A DNA stretch of 64,000 bases. It comes from Hepsetus odoe (lineage: Eukaryota; Chordata; Actinopteri; Characiformes; Hepsetidae). Both the position numbers and the translations under genes were made by a program. The notes below the pieces were generated by a model, which did no database searches, had not been told where the DNA came from, and saw only the letters and a list, made by a program, of their open reading frames with translations. Positions within the stretch are counted from its first letter, which is position 1; every line of letters starts with the position of its first letter. The DNA lies in the NCBI GenBank assembly GCA_017165825.1, contig CM029387.1:17453561-17517560 (forward strand), read 5' to 3'. Below, piece after piece: positions 1 through 13,100 of the stretch.

Positions 1-321
1 TTAACGTGGCCCAAAACAGTTAAACACTTAAATCACTGCCTTCACTTGCTTACTGCGTATACAGTGCCTGTAAAAAGTCTGCATTGCTTTTTAAAACGTG
101 CTCTTTTTTCCGAGCAGCTGAAAATGTAGACAATTTATGTGATGCATAAAGTTGATGGGAAAAACAAATGATCCATGTTTCTGAAGAGAAACCAGAATTC
201 AATCCTTTGTCCTGCGTTTTAAACAAGGAGGTCTGACTCTTAACGGACGAACGAATTTGCGTGGTGCTTCTTTGTGACTGTTTCTGTGAATTGAAGTGGA
301 ATACCAGCATGATACACATCG

Positions 322-476
322 TGCAGCAGGGAGCAGCTATTTAAAGTGCCCAGGGAGCAGTGATGGGGATGGTACCTTGCTCAAGGGTACCTCAGGGCAA
401 CCTTCTGGTCTGGGATTGAACCCATGACCCTCTGATCCTGGGGCCTTGTCACGAAACACCAGGCCACTGCTGCCAC
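322..476 (-). mobile_element. SINE family 1, head and core
   Basis: Reverse copy with the core ccttgctcaagggtacctca and the B-box region ggattgaaccc; the tail is missing. Confidence 0.8.
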
Positions 477-951
477 CAGATTAGAGCTGCACCTTTCTGG
501 CTTATGGTTTCCTCATACAACCTTATTTTGCTTTCAGTGGGGAAGTACAATGTACTCACATCTTATATCAGAACTAACACCATGGCTGCCCCATTTATCC
601 CTAGGACCATCAAGAAAAATATGGGGGGTTAGGTGATCATGCTTTCTCCCTCCCTCATCCACAGCTGATGTGCTCTGAACCTCTTAAGTGACTCTTTCCC
701 CCACATCCCTGGTCCAGCACACTGCTCCTGGTGTGTGTGCTCAAAACCAGTATGTCTAGGATGGGTGAAATGTAGGCGACATATACTCTTTGCACAGTTC
801 AATTTGTGTGTGCAAGCACTGGAATTTCTTTCATATCTGGTACAAAAAATCCTAGCAATCAAGCGGGATACCATGACAACCACATTAAGCAACACCATGA
901 GACACTAAAGCAGCCACCAGAGATACTTTAGCAACCGGGCACGCTGGACAT

Positions 952-1024
952 GGCTGTCCACTGCTGCATGGTGTGAGTATGGGTGAAATGCAGAGGTTCA
1001 CTGTGTGCTGTAGTCACTTTCACT
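952..1024 (+). mobile_element. SINE family 1, tail fragment
   Basis: Only the 3' third is left (gctgcatggtgtg to cactttcactt). It abuts the head of the next full copy, so the second SINE inserted at or joined the tail of the first. Confidence 0.75.
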
Positions 1025-1288
1025 TGGGGCAGCGGTGGCCTAGTGGTTAGGGCGTTGGCCGGACGATCGGGGGTTCGAACCCCTTCCCAATAGGTTGCCC
1101 TGAGGTACCCTTGAGCAAGGTGCCGTCCCCGTCACTGCTCCCCGGGCGCTTTCAATAGCTGCCCACTGCTGCATGGTGTTTGAGTGTGCATGGGTTAAAT
1201 GCAGAGGTCCAATTTTGTTGTGGTTCATTGTCTGCTGTGCTTTGACCTCGCAATGACGAGGGTTGTCACTTTCACTTCACTTTCACTT
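1025..1288 (+). mobile_element. SINE family 1, full-length reference copy
   Basis: A complete tRNA-derived SINE of about 264 bp. The A-box-like TGGCCTAGTGG is at 1036-1046 and the B-box-like GGTTCGAACC at about 1073-1082; then come the core CCTTGAGCAAGGTGCC and an AT-poor body. It ends in tandem CACTTTCACTT. This is the best copy for defining the family. It is transcribed by RNA polymerase III in principle and moved by a partner LINE. Confidence 0.9.
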
Positions 1289-2254
1289 ATTCTACTAGCT
1301 TAAATAATCGCATGCTATCCTTGAACGCTGATAAGCATCATCAAAGAAATGTTGAATGGGTAAAAACAGGCCGCTCTGAGGCCGCTCTATAGAGGTATAA
1401 ATATCGCCAGTCATTTTGTATATTTTTTCTGAATCTTTGTCTGTCATATAATATATAATATGCTGATATAAGCAGTATTGTCGACAGTCTCTTGCACTCT
1501 TGACTATGTAGCCACTTTATTTTCTCATATGATGCTACGTGCTTGGAGAGAACAGGCCCTGCCATCTTTCCATCTCTACCAGAACATATTCCAGTTGGGT
1601 TGTGGAGGACACATGACACAGCTGGGATTGGTTCCCAGCCTAAAGCATAACCAGGGTGTGTCCCTCTCTGCAGAGTATGTGTTTATTTTCAGATTGGGCT
1701 GGGCACTTCAAACTTAAGCTCTTACTCTCTCTTTTTCAACAAAATGATCATCATTGCATCATTTTAGTCTTTGTATATGTGACTGAAATGACCTTACAAA
1801 TCCCAAAACTGTGGATCCAATAGCAACTGTAGCTACAATCCAGAATACAGATGTTTGTTTCACCATCTGTCCACACAAACCTGGCAAAATCCATTTCAGT
1901 CAATATCTGTTAAGACAAGTTTAGGCCATTTTCTCCCAATATTACGCCAAATATTTTAACCACAAATGGGCTTCTTCTTCTTCTTCTTCTTCTTCTTTTC
2001 ATGCCAACATAAGCACAACTGCCTCAATCAACATCATGGCAAATATATCTTCTATTTGTAGTTTCTGGTCACAGATGACATGCAGTTATTTATGAAAATG
2101 GACAAATGTATGGACAACCTGACTGCTATGCTATGTAGACACTATACTAAGTAGCTTACTCTGGTCCATGTCAGAAATGGAGCTGTCAGGGGCTTAAGGG
2201 TCTTCAGAGGAGCCATTATTTTAATAGAATCAGCCTTCATTGTGGAAGTGCAGT

Positions 2255-2630
2255 ATATTTTTGTTTTTTATTTTTATCAATTTACAAAATGCAAAGTGAG
2301 TGAACAAAATAAAAATCAAAATCAGATCAATAGTTGGTGTTACTACCTTTTGCCTTCAAACCATCATCAATTCCTCTGGCCCCCACAGAGCCCTGATCTC
2401 AACATCATCCAGTGTGTCTGGATTACATGAAGAGACAGAAGGATGTGAGGAAGCCTACATCCACAGAAGATCTGTGGTTAGTTCTCCAAGATGTCTGGAA
2501 CAACCTACCAGCCGAGTTCCTTCAGAAACTGTGTGCGAGTGTACCTAGAAGAACTGATGCTGTTTAGAAGGCAAAGGGTGGTCACACCAAACACTGACTT
2601 GATTTAAATTTCTCTTTTGTTCATTGACTG
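2255..2630 (+). mobile_element. Tc1-like element remnant with transposase C-terminal fragment
   Basis: The stretch from 2370 reads WPPQSPDLNIIQCVW, the conserved DDE-transposase region before the last acidic residue. Related sequence continues to about 2610 (ggtcacaccaaacactgac). Terminal repeats are not clear. It is the same family as 60150-60699. Confidence 0.8.
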
Positions 2631-3418
2631 CTTCCAGTTCCAGTCAAGATCCCTCCAATAAATGGTAACCCAGGAAGAAGCATCCAAGTGAGGTCTCCCA
2701 TTGGTCATTACTGGAATGAAGGCCTTCAATTGTAGATTAACCTACGAGCGTAACTGATAATGGAATAAACCAAACATGTTGTGTAAATCGGGGGAAAATG
2801 AAAAGCAGTGGCAGCAACCAGGGCTGTAAAGGTGCTGAACACAAGTTGCAGTATTTCCTAATGTCTGGGGTAATCTGATTTCACATATCTTTTTGTGCGA
2901 ATCTTGGCATATCTTTGACTGTCTTCAAATGTTGAGTTTAATCTGGAAAGCACAAAAACAGCTGATATAAATTGCTGTGAGCTTCGGGCTAGAATCCCAC
3001 AGGGACAGCAGCAGAAACTGGTTTATCATAGTTGTTTTTTCTCCTTGTTTTGCCAAGTTTTGACATAAATAGTGCAAACTAAAGATCTAGCTGTAATAGT
3101 CATGGTTAACGCTGGGATAACGGTGAAAAGCAGTGTGATACTTGGTGTTCGTATCTGAAATGGGCTTAAGGGACTATATGGTCTCCAGCTTGTCTAGGAC
3201 TTTATCTGAGGCATTTTTGTGTTTTTTCTGAAGACTGGTGTTACAAGCAAAAAGAATCTTAACCTGCCATTACCACTCAGTGTGGAAACAGCAGCGTTTG
3301 GTTCCTACTGCTGAGAAGCACTGTTATTCTTCCCCTCCACAATGAACAAATGAACAAATGAACCTTTACTTGCTTTGATTGCTGCTGGTACCACAAGCAG
3401 ATTTTCAATCCTTCCCTA

Positions 3419-3655
3419 GGGGCAGTGGTGGCCTACTGGTGAGGGAGTTGCCCTGGATCTGAAGATTGTGGGCTCGATTCCCTCACCAGTAGGTTGCCCT
3501 GAGGTATCCTTGAACAAGGTACCATCCCCGTCACTGCTCCCTGTGCGCTTTCATAGCTGCCCACGGCTGCATGGGTCAAATGCAGAGGTCAAATTTTGTT
3601 GTGGTTCTGTGCTGTGACCTTGTAATGACAAGAATAGTCACTTTCACTTTTTTCA
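3419..3655 (+). mobile_element. SINE family 1, near full length
   Basis: Head ggggcagtggtggcctactgg, core ccttgaacaagg and the tail tcactttcactttt are all present. It ends 300 bp before the first me3 exon seen here. Confidence 0.85.
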
Positions 3656-3953
3656 CTTTTCAGATGTGTTGGAAGACAAACTAGGAGACCTTTTATAATT
3701 ATAAGCTCTCAAAATCTCAAACATGGTGAAAAAGAATGTGTATTCAGAAAAAAATATATAATAATAAACAAACCTCATCATGTAACTCATTCATTAGTAT
3801 TACATTCAGCTGCATTAGATTACATCACATTCACATCGTTGGCCGATGCTCTTGCCAGATTTTTGATCTGATTTGGTGGGCGTTGCTTAATATCCCTATT
3901 GAAAATTTAGTGCAGTATTTAATTTGGTTGTTTATTTCTTTGTCCACTGACAG

Positions 3954-4103
3954 ATATGTCTTCCTGATGGGTCTTCAGGACCGAAATGAGAAGCTTTTTT
4001 ACCGTGTGTTGACGTCAGACATAGAACGCTTCATGCCCATTGTGTACACACCAACTGTGGGTCTGGCCTGCCAGCAGTATGGTCTCACCTTCAGAAGACC
4101 CAG
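3954..4103 (+). CDS. me3: me3 coding exon (first in window)
   Basis: This exon starts one base before the Tyr codon (phase 2: last base of a Lys/Arg codon) after acceptor ccactgacag, and ends CCC AG before gtaaga. It encodes YVFLMGLQDRNEKL, then a segment matching all malic enzymes, with YTPTVGLAC carrying the catalytic tyrosine (Tyr112 in human ME2 numbering) and ending GLTFRRPR, typical of ME3. Length is 150 bp. The open frame upstream of the acceptor (from 3736) has no malic enzyme similarity, so it is intron. Confidence 0.96.
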
Positions 4104-7100
4104 GTAAGAAACATTCATTTTTATTTAACAGCTGGATTAAACAAAATGTTATTAAAAAACTTAATATATTGTATTAGGTTACATTAATGTAATGAATGAA
4201 CCTCAAGACCTGGTATTAATGTGGACACTGAGGCAAACCAAGTCCATCCCTCATGGCATTGGTGATGGATAATGTTCTGCCATAAAGGAGAAATGCTTCA
4301 AGAATGGTTGGAGGGACATGACAAAGAGTTCAAGGTGTTGACATGCCCTCCACATACTCCAAATCTCCATCATGCCTAGCATCTGTGGGATATGGAGGAC
4401 AATCCATGGAGGCCCAACCTTACAACATGCAGGTCTTAAAGGATCTGCTGCTAACATCTTGATGCCAAATACTCAGCACATCTTCAGGGATCAAGGTGTC
4501 TTTTTTTTTATTTCTTTTGCTGGAAATCTTTTTCACCTTTTTTTCTTTTGCCAAGCTTTGATGGTTCAGAGCTGTTTTGCCTGCATGAGGTAGGGCTACA
4601 CAACTTCAGGAAGGTTCCAGCGTGTGGTTGTAAGACCTTGGTATTCAGATTTACATTATGTCTTAAGATCTTCGTGCTTTAAAAAGGTTCGAGTTCCTGT
4701 GGCCTCATTCCAAAGAATCCTTTTTGACACCTTCATTTTAAAGGGTGCAATTGAAAGCATGTGCATGATGAACATCATCACCATGACATTAACGAGTTAG
4801 AAGAAACGAAAACTGCAATTTTCACCCACTTTCCTTTCAAGTGTGTAGAGTGAGGGGCATTCGAGGGCTGAAATTACAAAGGGAGAAACACCAATTGCTC
4901 CAAATGATGGATGGAGCATGGTGTAATTATAGTAAAAGAGAGTGACTGTGAGGAAGGAAGATGTTAAAGCTTATAACGAATGAGCCTGAGCTGCTGAGGT
5001 AATGACAGAGCCCATGTTGGGAAGCTGTGTTCTGGGAGGATGTAAAGTAGGCGTCAACCTTTGTGGCCTCTTTAAGGCTTGTGATTTGTGTTCAGGCCAC
5101 ACAGAGCTGTCTCTCTGCAGCAGTTTCAGGACATGATCTGGTACTACTTGTGCCAGCTGTCTTAAGCATCCATGGTACTGGGTTTACATGAAAACATTGT
5201 TGACCAATGGTGACACACAGCCTTGTAAACGTTGCCATGGTGACTGTGGTGTTTCTGCCTGTGTGCAGAGCAATGGTGTTGGCCACTATTTTGTTTTATA
5301 TAAGTGCATGGGCTACTGTTGGTATTAGTGGGCATTCATTGAAACATCAACCGATTTACCTGGACAGCTATGAGCATCAGGGTTATAAACATCTACAGGC
5401 ATCCCATTTCAAGAAATTCAGAGATGAATATTTTTAGCTGTTTGAAATCATCATATTCGGGATCAAGAGCGAGAGAGCATGAAACAGAATGATTTTCTTG
5501 AACCTTTTTTTCAGTCTCCCCAGAGAGGCATTTACTGACTACATCCTAAAAAGTGAAAAGTGAAAGTGACAACCCTTGTCATTGCGAGGTCACAACACAG
5601 CACACAGTGAACCACAACAAAATTGGACCTCTGCATTTAACCCATGCACTCAAACACCGTGCAGCAGTGGGCAGCTATTGAAAGTGCCCGGGGAGCAGTG
5701 ACGGGGACGGTACCTTGCTCAATGGTACCTCAGGGCAACCTACTGGTGTGGAATCGAACCCACAATCTTCCGATGCAGGAGCAACTCCCTAACCACTAGG
5801 CCACCGCTGCCAAAGCCTTGTCTACAAAATCTACAAAAACAAAAAAAATAATATCCACTAAAAAGCAGCTTTACAGAAGAAAGTCATTCATTCCTTTCAG
5901 AGGACGTCATTATCATTGTGAAGCTCTTGTAGGGTTCCAGTTATCATGACATTTCCAGACATTGTGAAGTCTCGGTGGTGCACTCAAATTTTGCAATACA
6001 TTTTACTATACAACTATTATATAACTCCTTATTTCATTTTTCTTGGGGGTTGACATGATCTGAGCTGTGACGCTGATTAGGTGGAGTTTCAGCCCTCAGA
6101 TAGGTGAAAGAATGAAAAATGCATTGGTCCCCAGTCTTATTTAGGGTAGACTAAAAAAAATTGCCCTGAAAGTTCACAATTTCACAACCCCTATGAACAA
6201 TTGAAAACTGCTGACTAGCAAACATGGTGCTTTTAGCAAAATCAGCTAAAGACTGGTTTGTGTTTGTGATGCTTTAGATGTGTTTAGGTCTGCAATCTTT
6301 AATTTCTCCTCCATTACAGCTCCCTAAAGGCCACATTTTATGTTTGATATGATTGGTCAGCAAAGAAAAATGAAACTCTCAGGAAAAATCATTTCCTCTG
6401 TCCATTGGCATGAGATTAAAATCTACATCTTGAAACTGAAATAAATTTTTTTTTTAAGTAGCCTATTTCTAACATGTTATTTTAATATTAAAACCTGTTA
6501 ATATGTAGTGAAAAGGTTCAAACTTTTTACGCTTCCAGTAACAAAAAAAAAAACCATCTTCCTCCCTCCTGCTCTTTCCGTCTGCTGTTGTCCGAGAGCA
6601 GGGTTAGTGGTGTGGGCGTAGAAAATGGAAAAGAGATTCCGCAGCGGGTTTGGAATTACGAGGACCTGACAAATAATGTGGCAAAAACATTTGGGAATAA
6701 TTCCCTCGTGGACTTTGTGAACCTTGTAAAACAATTCAGAGTTTATGCCTTGCTGTCTTAAGGATGACTAAGTGCACAGTTGTAGTGTACACACTTTCTC
6801 GGTCTCACACACACAGGTAAACATGCGGCTTAAGGGAAGTGGAACTAACAGGTAGTGCTACCCGCAGCCTTAGCAACGGGGTGGGGGGTTCGCATACACT
6901 TTTTAATGAAACAAATCACATTTTGCACTGTTTTCATTGAGAAAGTCATCCTTTAATTTCATCTAGCATTATTCGTAATTCATAATTTATTATAATTTAT
7001 GGGCTACGGGTCTCAAAGTCATCAAATCCGGTCCATTTGGCTTTTCTTCTGGAACCAAGGATATCAAAAGGAGAGTTTGGCCCCATATACCACCATTAGT

Positions 7101-10100
7101 AGTGCAAAGTGTAGTATGAAGTGTGATGCCAACTTCACCCAGGCCTGTTCACTCCCCGTCCACTTCATCAGAAATCCCTCCACCTTGCTGTGCAACAAGT
7201 GTAATTAGAGAGTAACCCATTTGTTGATGACCTCCTTCCAGCCCTTCTTCAGTGGTCAGTATCTGACTACAGAGCTCTTCTGGATATTTTTGGACATAAT
7301 TCTCAATGACCAGCCACAAATATGCCTGATACACTTGTGCCATCCACATACTGCCATGTCACTGCTGTTTTGAGAATAGTCCACCCACAATATCTCATGA
7401 ACAGAATCAGGGGCTTATTGTACACCTATTGAAGGATCTAAAAAGTAAAAGGTCTTTTTAAACGGTCAGTCTGTAAAGGCTGGGATACCTAGTTAAGGGG
7501 CAGCAGTGACCTAGTCGCTAGGGAGTTGGCTCCAGGATCAGAAGGTCAGAAGGGACCTGTAGGTTGACCTGAAGTATCCTTGAGCAAGGTACTGTCCCTG
7601 TCATTGCTCACCGGGTGCTTTCCACACCTGCCCCCTGCTGCACCTATATGTGTGCATGGGTGAAATGCAGAGGTGTAATTTCGTTGTGGCTCACTGTGTG
7701 CTGTTTCATAATGAAGAACAGTCACTTTCACTTAAACTGGAAGCTGCATATGAAGTCTAAATATTTCCACCGTGGAGAAATAACGCAGTGTGTGAGGAGG
7801 CAAGAACAGCTGATTTGAGGGAGGATTAATGGTCAGATTAGAATGAAGCTTTGGCTGCTGTCCTAATCTCCAGCCCTCCTGCGAGATGTTTTGATTTCCA
7901 GGGTTTTCCAGTCTTCTGGATTTACAGTCTGACAGCAGCAGACACCCCTACTGGATTTGGACGGAGTGTGTGTTTGAGTTCTTTGTTTTTTTCTAGAGGC
8001 ATCAGCCCACGATTTGACCTCAATGAAGTCCAGGTTTTTTGAAACAGTCATGCTGGTTTAGGACTGTTGCTGTGAAAGCCCATGGAGTGTGTTCTTCAGT
8101 TTCCTCAGGGGTCTTCAAAGTCGACACATTTAATAAACTCAAGCAGCAGAAATGACAAGTTAAAAGGGAACTCCAAAAGGGAACATTTCAGAGTTTCTGC
8201 ATCATTAGATATTTAGACCAGGTAAACAAATCAATAAGAGCTGTTTGTGACTTGATGCATGTTCACACTTGGATTTTCTTACAGTACTGGTGATAGAAAC
8301 CAGAAGGCAGAATCCATTCATTGTCTGAACCACATATCCCAACCAGGTGAAAGACAGAGAAGCAGAACCAGACAGACAGCCAAACTCACACTCACACTCA
8401 CATCTCTAAATTCACCTCACGTTAATGTCTTTAGACTGTGGGAGAACACCCACTCGGACCCAGACTCCTGACAGGACCCATGCTGCCCCGGCTGGAAATC
8501 AATGTCTAAACTCTTAACCACCGTATCACTCAGAAGAAATGATTCCATTTTTTCACTTTCCAAAACTGCCAGTAAACCTTCATGTGTGTAATAATGGCCA
8601 AATCGTGGTCTTGCGCCTCACAGTGAGAAGGTCCTGTGTTTGATTTCCTTGGTGGGGCGGTCCAGGTCCTTTCTGTGTAGAGTTTCCATGTTCTCGCCAA
8701 ATGTGGGTTTCCTCCGGAAGCTCTGGTTGGCTCAAACAGTCCAAAGACATGCTCATCAGGAGAACTGGCGATGCTAAATTGCCCCTGAGCTGTGAGTGTA
8801 TGTCACTGTATCTGTATGCCTGTCCTGTAATGGACGATGACCTATAGACTATTGACTCCAGTACAAACTGCAACCCTAATCGGGACAGGTGGTGAAGAAA
8901 AAGAGTGAGTGACTTGCTTTTCATGCATTTTTAGCGTGTACTTCTGACGAATAAACATTCCAGGCCAAAGCTTTCTCAGAACTGTTCACTGCCATTTCAT
9001 GTATGAACGTTTGATATAGGAGTGTTTAGAAGCATGTCTGGATCTGGATGCATTTCTTTAGTCAGCTTTTTCTTGAATTAATCATTTCACATGTAATTAT
9101 ATCATTTTGCATAATTTATCATTTTAATGGATGAAATTGCATTTTATATCAGTCAGTTTTACAGTCTTAGCTTGCAAGTGTAGTCGTATATTAACGAGAA
9201 AAACAAAGGCCTTAAAATGGAGCCTTGTGGAACGCCTGCAGGAAAACAGTGTTTGATACAACACTGGATTCACTTAATAAACTGCATGAGTACTGTATTC
9301 ATCGTTGTTCTGTAAACCACACTCGGATACTGGCTCGGTTGTATTGTCATTGTTAGCACATCCATCCATCCATCTTCTGCCGCTTGTCCCAAACGGGGTC
9401 GCGGGGGAGTGCTGGAGTCCAACCCAGCGCACACAGGGCGTCGGACACCCCTTGGACAGGTCGCCAGCCCATCGCAAGGAGCGAGGAGGAGCAGTGACGG
9501 GGACGGCACCTTGCTCAAGGGTACCTCAAGGCAACCTATTGGGAAGGGGTTCAAACCCCCAATCCTCTGATCACGTGGCCAATGCCCTAACCACTAGGCC
9601 ACCGCTGCCCTGTTTTTAGCACAGCATGCTATAATGTTGTTGAACTGTCTGCACTTCCAGTTCTATGTCATGTTCTACCATGGTCCTGGAGGAACGATGT
9701 TTCAGCTCACTATGTGCTGTAATAAAACCCTGTTTGACATTTAAAAAAAAAACTTTAGGATCTCGTGATCAGCTGTATCAAGAGTTATTAAAAGCAATGA
9801 GAAAGTATTTGTGGATCTGTTAAAAAGATGTCAATATTGACATCTGTTATTTGAAAGCAAATTTTTAATGGGTGAAGTTCTTTTTCATGTCACTCCAAAT
9901 ATGCTCATCCAGAAGCAGCCCGGTGAAGTTCTCTTTTAACAAGTAACTGCAATTGGCTGAGGTGTAAAATTCCGTCTCCCAAACCATTAAAAAAAACAGC
10001 AAAAAAGGCACAGAGGTCATAAACCCTGAAGTGAGAGTGAAGGAAGGTGCTGTGCAGCATTCTGCATGCTTTCAGGTTCCAGCTACTTCCAGATCCTTTA

Positions 10101-13100
10101 GGGTTGAATATATTTTTATGGTGTTATTTTTACATTGAAATATTCCTCCTGTGGAAGCGTATGAGGTAATGAGATTTAAAAAGGAAGGGAAATCAAGGTT
10201 TTATGCCTGTCACTGTGGAGTTGTAAGCATGGTGCTGTAGTGCCAGAGCAGATGTTAATTTTTTTTTTTTTTGAGGGCGCCTAGCACCTTTTATTTTTCC
10301 TGGCGTCGTTTAAAGTCAGTGGGCTGAATGAGCCTGAGCCTTTTACAGGCCAGATGTGTTACAGTCAGGTGTGATGGTGTATGGGCTTGTGTGTCTGTCT
10401 TACATAAAACTGTTGCTGTAACACAACAAAACCTTGTCCTTGAAATGATTAAGGAGAGAAGATGATTAAGTTTAATGCATGCTGGATTCTTGGGTGGTAA
10501 CTAAACGTTGGCCTTGTTGTCTGGAATCAGTGACTTTAATTGCCAGAGATGTCACAGGCATTTTTGGAAGACCGTCCAGCAGAGCAAAGTTGGATCTCTT
10601 TGAGTGAGCAGGATGGATCCGCCGAGTGTGCTGAGCTGTCCAAAGATTTCTTAGGGTCATTTCGAGAAGATGACTTAAAAGCATCTGCTAACCATCCCCA
10701 TCCCAGCATAGTAAAGTCCAAGCCAGTGCAAGTATTTGGGACATCATGAAAGAGAAGAGAAAAGGCCCTAAAATTGAGCCTTGTGGGACTCCACAAATGT
10801 AAACTGATGAATGATTTGCCAATGAAATCTCCCAAAATTATGACTCAAACCATTTTGTCCATGAGGAGCCTACCAAGTGGCATGGTGTTTGTCACTCTGT
10901 CCTGACTGGGCACATCTGACAGAGTTTGGGACATGTCCTTGTGCCAAGTTTGCCTTTTTTTTAAATTATATTTTTAACTGCAAAATTCCATTATACCTGA
11001 TTATAAGGGGCAAAGGTAATTCTTTCAGAAGATTCAGGGTAATATTGATTTCTATTTTATGTTGGCAACTTATGTATTGGGTAAGCAGATCATTATGCAT
11101 TGGGTAAGCAGATTAAAGTATTGCTTCAATATATACATTTCCGTTTAAATGACCACTGAGGCAGATTATAAGAAGCTGCAACCACAACCAAATGCAACCC
11201 CTGCTTTTAATCCACACACACCATGCAGCACTCATAACCAGCCCCCGGAGAGCAGTGATGGGGACGGTACCATGCTGAGGGCTACCTCAGGGCAACCTTC
11301 TGGTCTGGGATTCAAACCCACAGCCTTCCGATCGTGGTGCTTAATCCCTAACCACTTAGCCACCACTGCCCTGCTTGCTTATTTGATTCTTAGCTGATGT
11401 TACAAGAGACTAAACCAAGAGAAGTGACCTGCAGGTAGAAACAGCTCTTTGTATCTAAACAGTTTTATAATTATACTCGCATATGAAAAAGTGTCTTCTG
11501 TCTTTGGTGGGCAGTCTCTATTTGCATCTCTGATTACAGGGTCATTGTCATATCTCAGTGGTTGTGGGTCCGTCTGATGGTTTGATGGTGAAAGGCTCAG
11601 TGAGTCTCTCTGCAAGATTTAAATGTTCTGAAACTGCTCTAAACCCCTTTAACCACAGTTTCCAACCACGCTGGCACACAGAGCACCTCTGCTTCTTCCT
11701 TTCTCCCTCGGAGTGGTCAGCCTCGTTGAATTTTAATTGTGAGATATTGGTCAGGAGAAAAGAATGATGTCAGCCTACTGGCCTTTAGCTGCAACTTAGA
11801 GCCATTAAAATGCTCTCGCGGAGTAAGTACGTGAATTGGCTCCAGAAGAATTCGGGAAATGGCAGTGCTGTCTACCGTCTCTTAATAAAACGGTGGGGCC
11901 GATTGGTTTGGCCATTTGTAGATCCATCCGTCCTGCTGGCCAAAGGTATCCCAGCTGCTTTAATTTTATTGCAGTGTAGCTGCAACTCCAGATGTGGCTT
12001 CATTGTTACTTCTTACAGGTCCTTTTGGACTTAATGTGGCAGATCAGCCTGAGATTTTCTCAATAATGTCATTTAAAGTGATAGGTCACTTAAATTTACA
12101 GTGCCCAGGGAGCAGTGATGGGGACAGTGCCTTGCTCAAGGGTACCTGAGGGCAACCTTCTGGTCTGGGATTTGAATCCACGCCTTCTGATCCCTTCCAA
12201 CCTATTCCCTAACCACTAGTAAAATGCAATCTTAAAGTCTCAAGTAACTTCCCACAGCATGTGTATGCCAGCAGGAAGGAAAACACTAAACTAAACAAGA
12301 GTTTATATGAAATAGTAAGATGAAATGGATTTCATTGTAATATTTATTATATTATGACATATTTATACTGCTATGAAAAGAAATCTAAATACTAAAGTAT
12401 GCATTGATATTACCATTGTAATAATATTCATATTTACATATTATTTATAATTAATTTATATATATTATTTAGGATTTGAACGGATTATTAAACCTGTGAC
12501 AACATACAGTAAAGAAGATATTTCTGATTTTACAAAAAAGAGATATTATTTTACACTGGTAGTTGAATGCCATAAGTTAAATAAAATTTAAATAAATAAA
12601 TGGGAAAAAAAATTCGGAATCTATAATGAAGCTAATGAAGGTACAAACAGTCAAAATTCGATTGTAAAGGTATGCCATAGCGAGATTTTGGATCAGCCGA
12701 TCAAAATGTCAGTTTTGTTAGACATTACATTATACGGATGTAATTATGTCATTATGTAATGTTGCCTGAATGATAATGCGCCAAATCCCCGATCCAAATG
12801 TCAAAGCAGCAACTGGAAAAAGTGGTGGAAATCGGTCACTCTGAGGTCATTAGAAATGGAGAAACTGGGTTTTAATAAATTTCAGGCACCTGCCATTAAA
12901 TCAGACGGCGCTCACTTTATGCAATGGAAGGTGTTTGAGGGAAGTCCGGGTGTAGCTGTGAGATCTTGTCTGCGTAATCGAACGATATAGCAGGTTGGTT
13001 TGTGCTGAGCTCATAGATAAGGCCTGCCTTCCTGCTGCAGAAGCTTTTGTACTGAGAACTGGTACAGACATGGATGTAGGTGAAGGTCAGCTGTTCATAG

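Larger units (their letters stand above)
1..3953. other. Upstream part: intron or 5' region of me3
   Basis: No malic enzyme exon is visible, so this is probably part of the intron before the first exon seen. It holds four SINE pieces, a CTT repeat at 1971-1997 and a Tc1-like remnant at 2255-2630. Nothing coding was found in the rest. Confidence 0.6.

Noticed and set aside
1025..1288. tRNA gene
   Set aside because: A- and B-box-like motifs are present, but the body does not make a cloverleaf with an anticodon arm and the same sequence recurs about 33 times: it is a SINE.
3736..3953. In-frame extension upstream of the first me3 exon, with ATG at 3736
   Set aside because: It bears no similarity to malic enzymes, and a good acceptor lies at 3951-3953. 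Exon phase agrees with the known ME3 junction.
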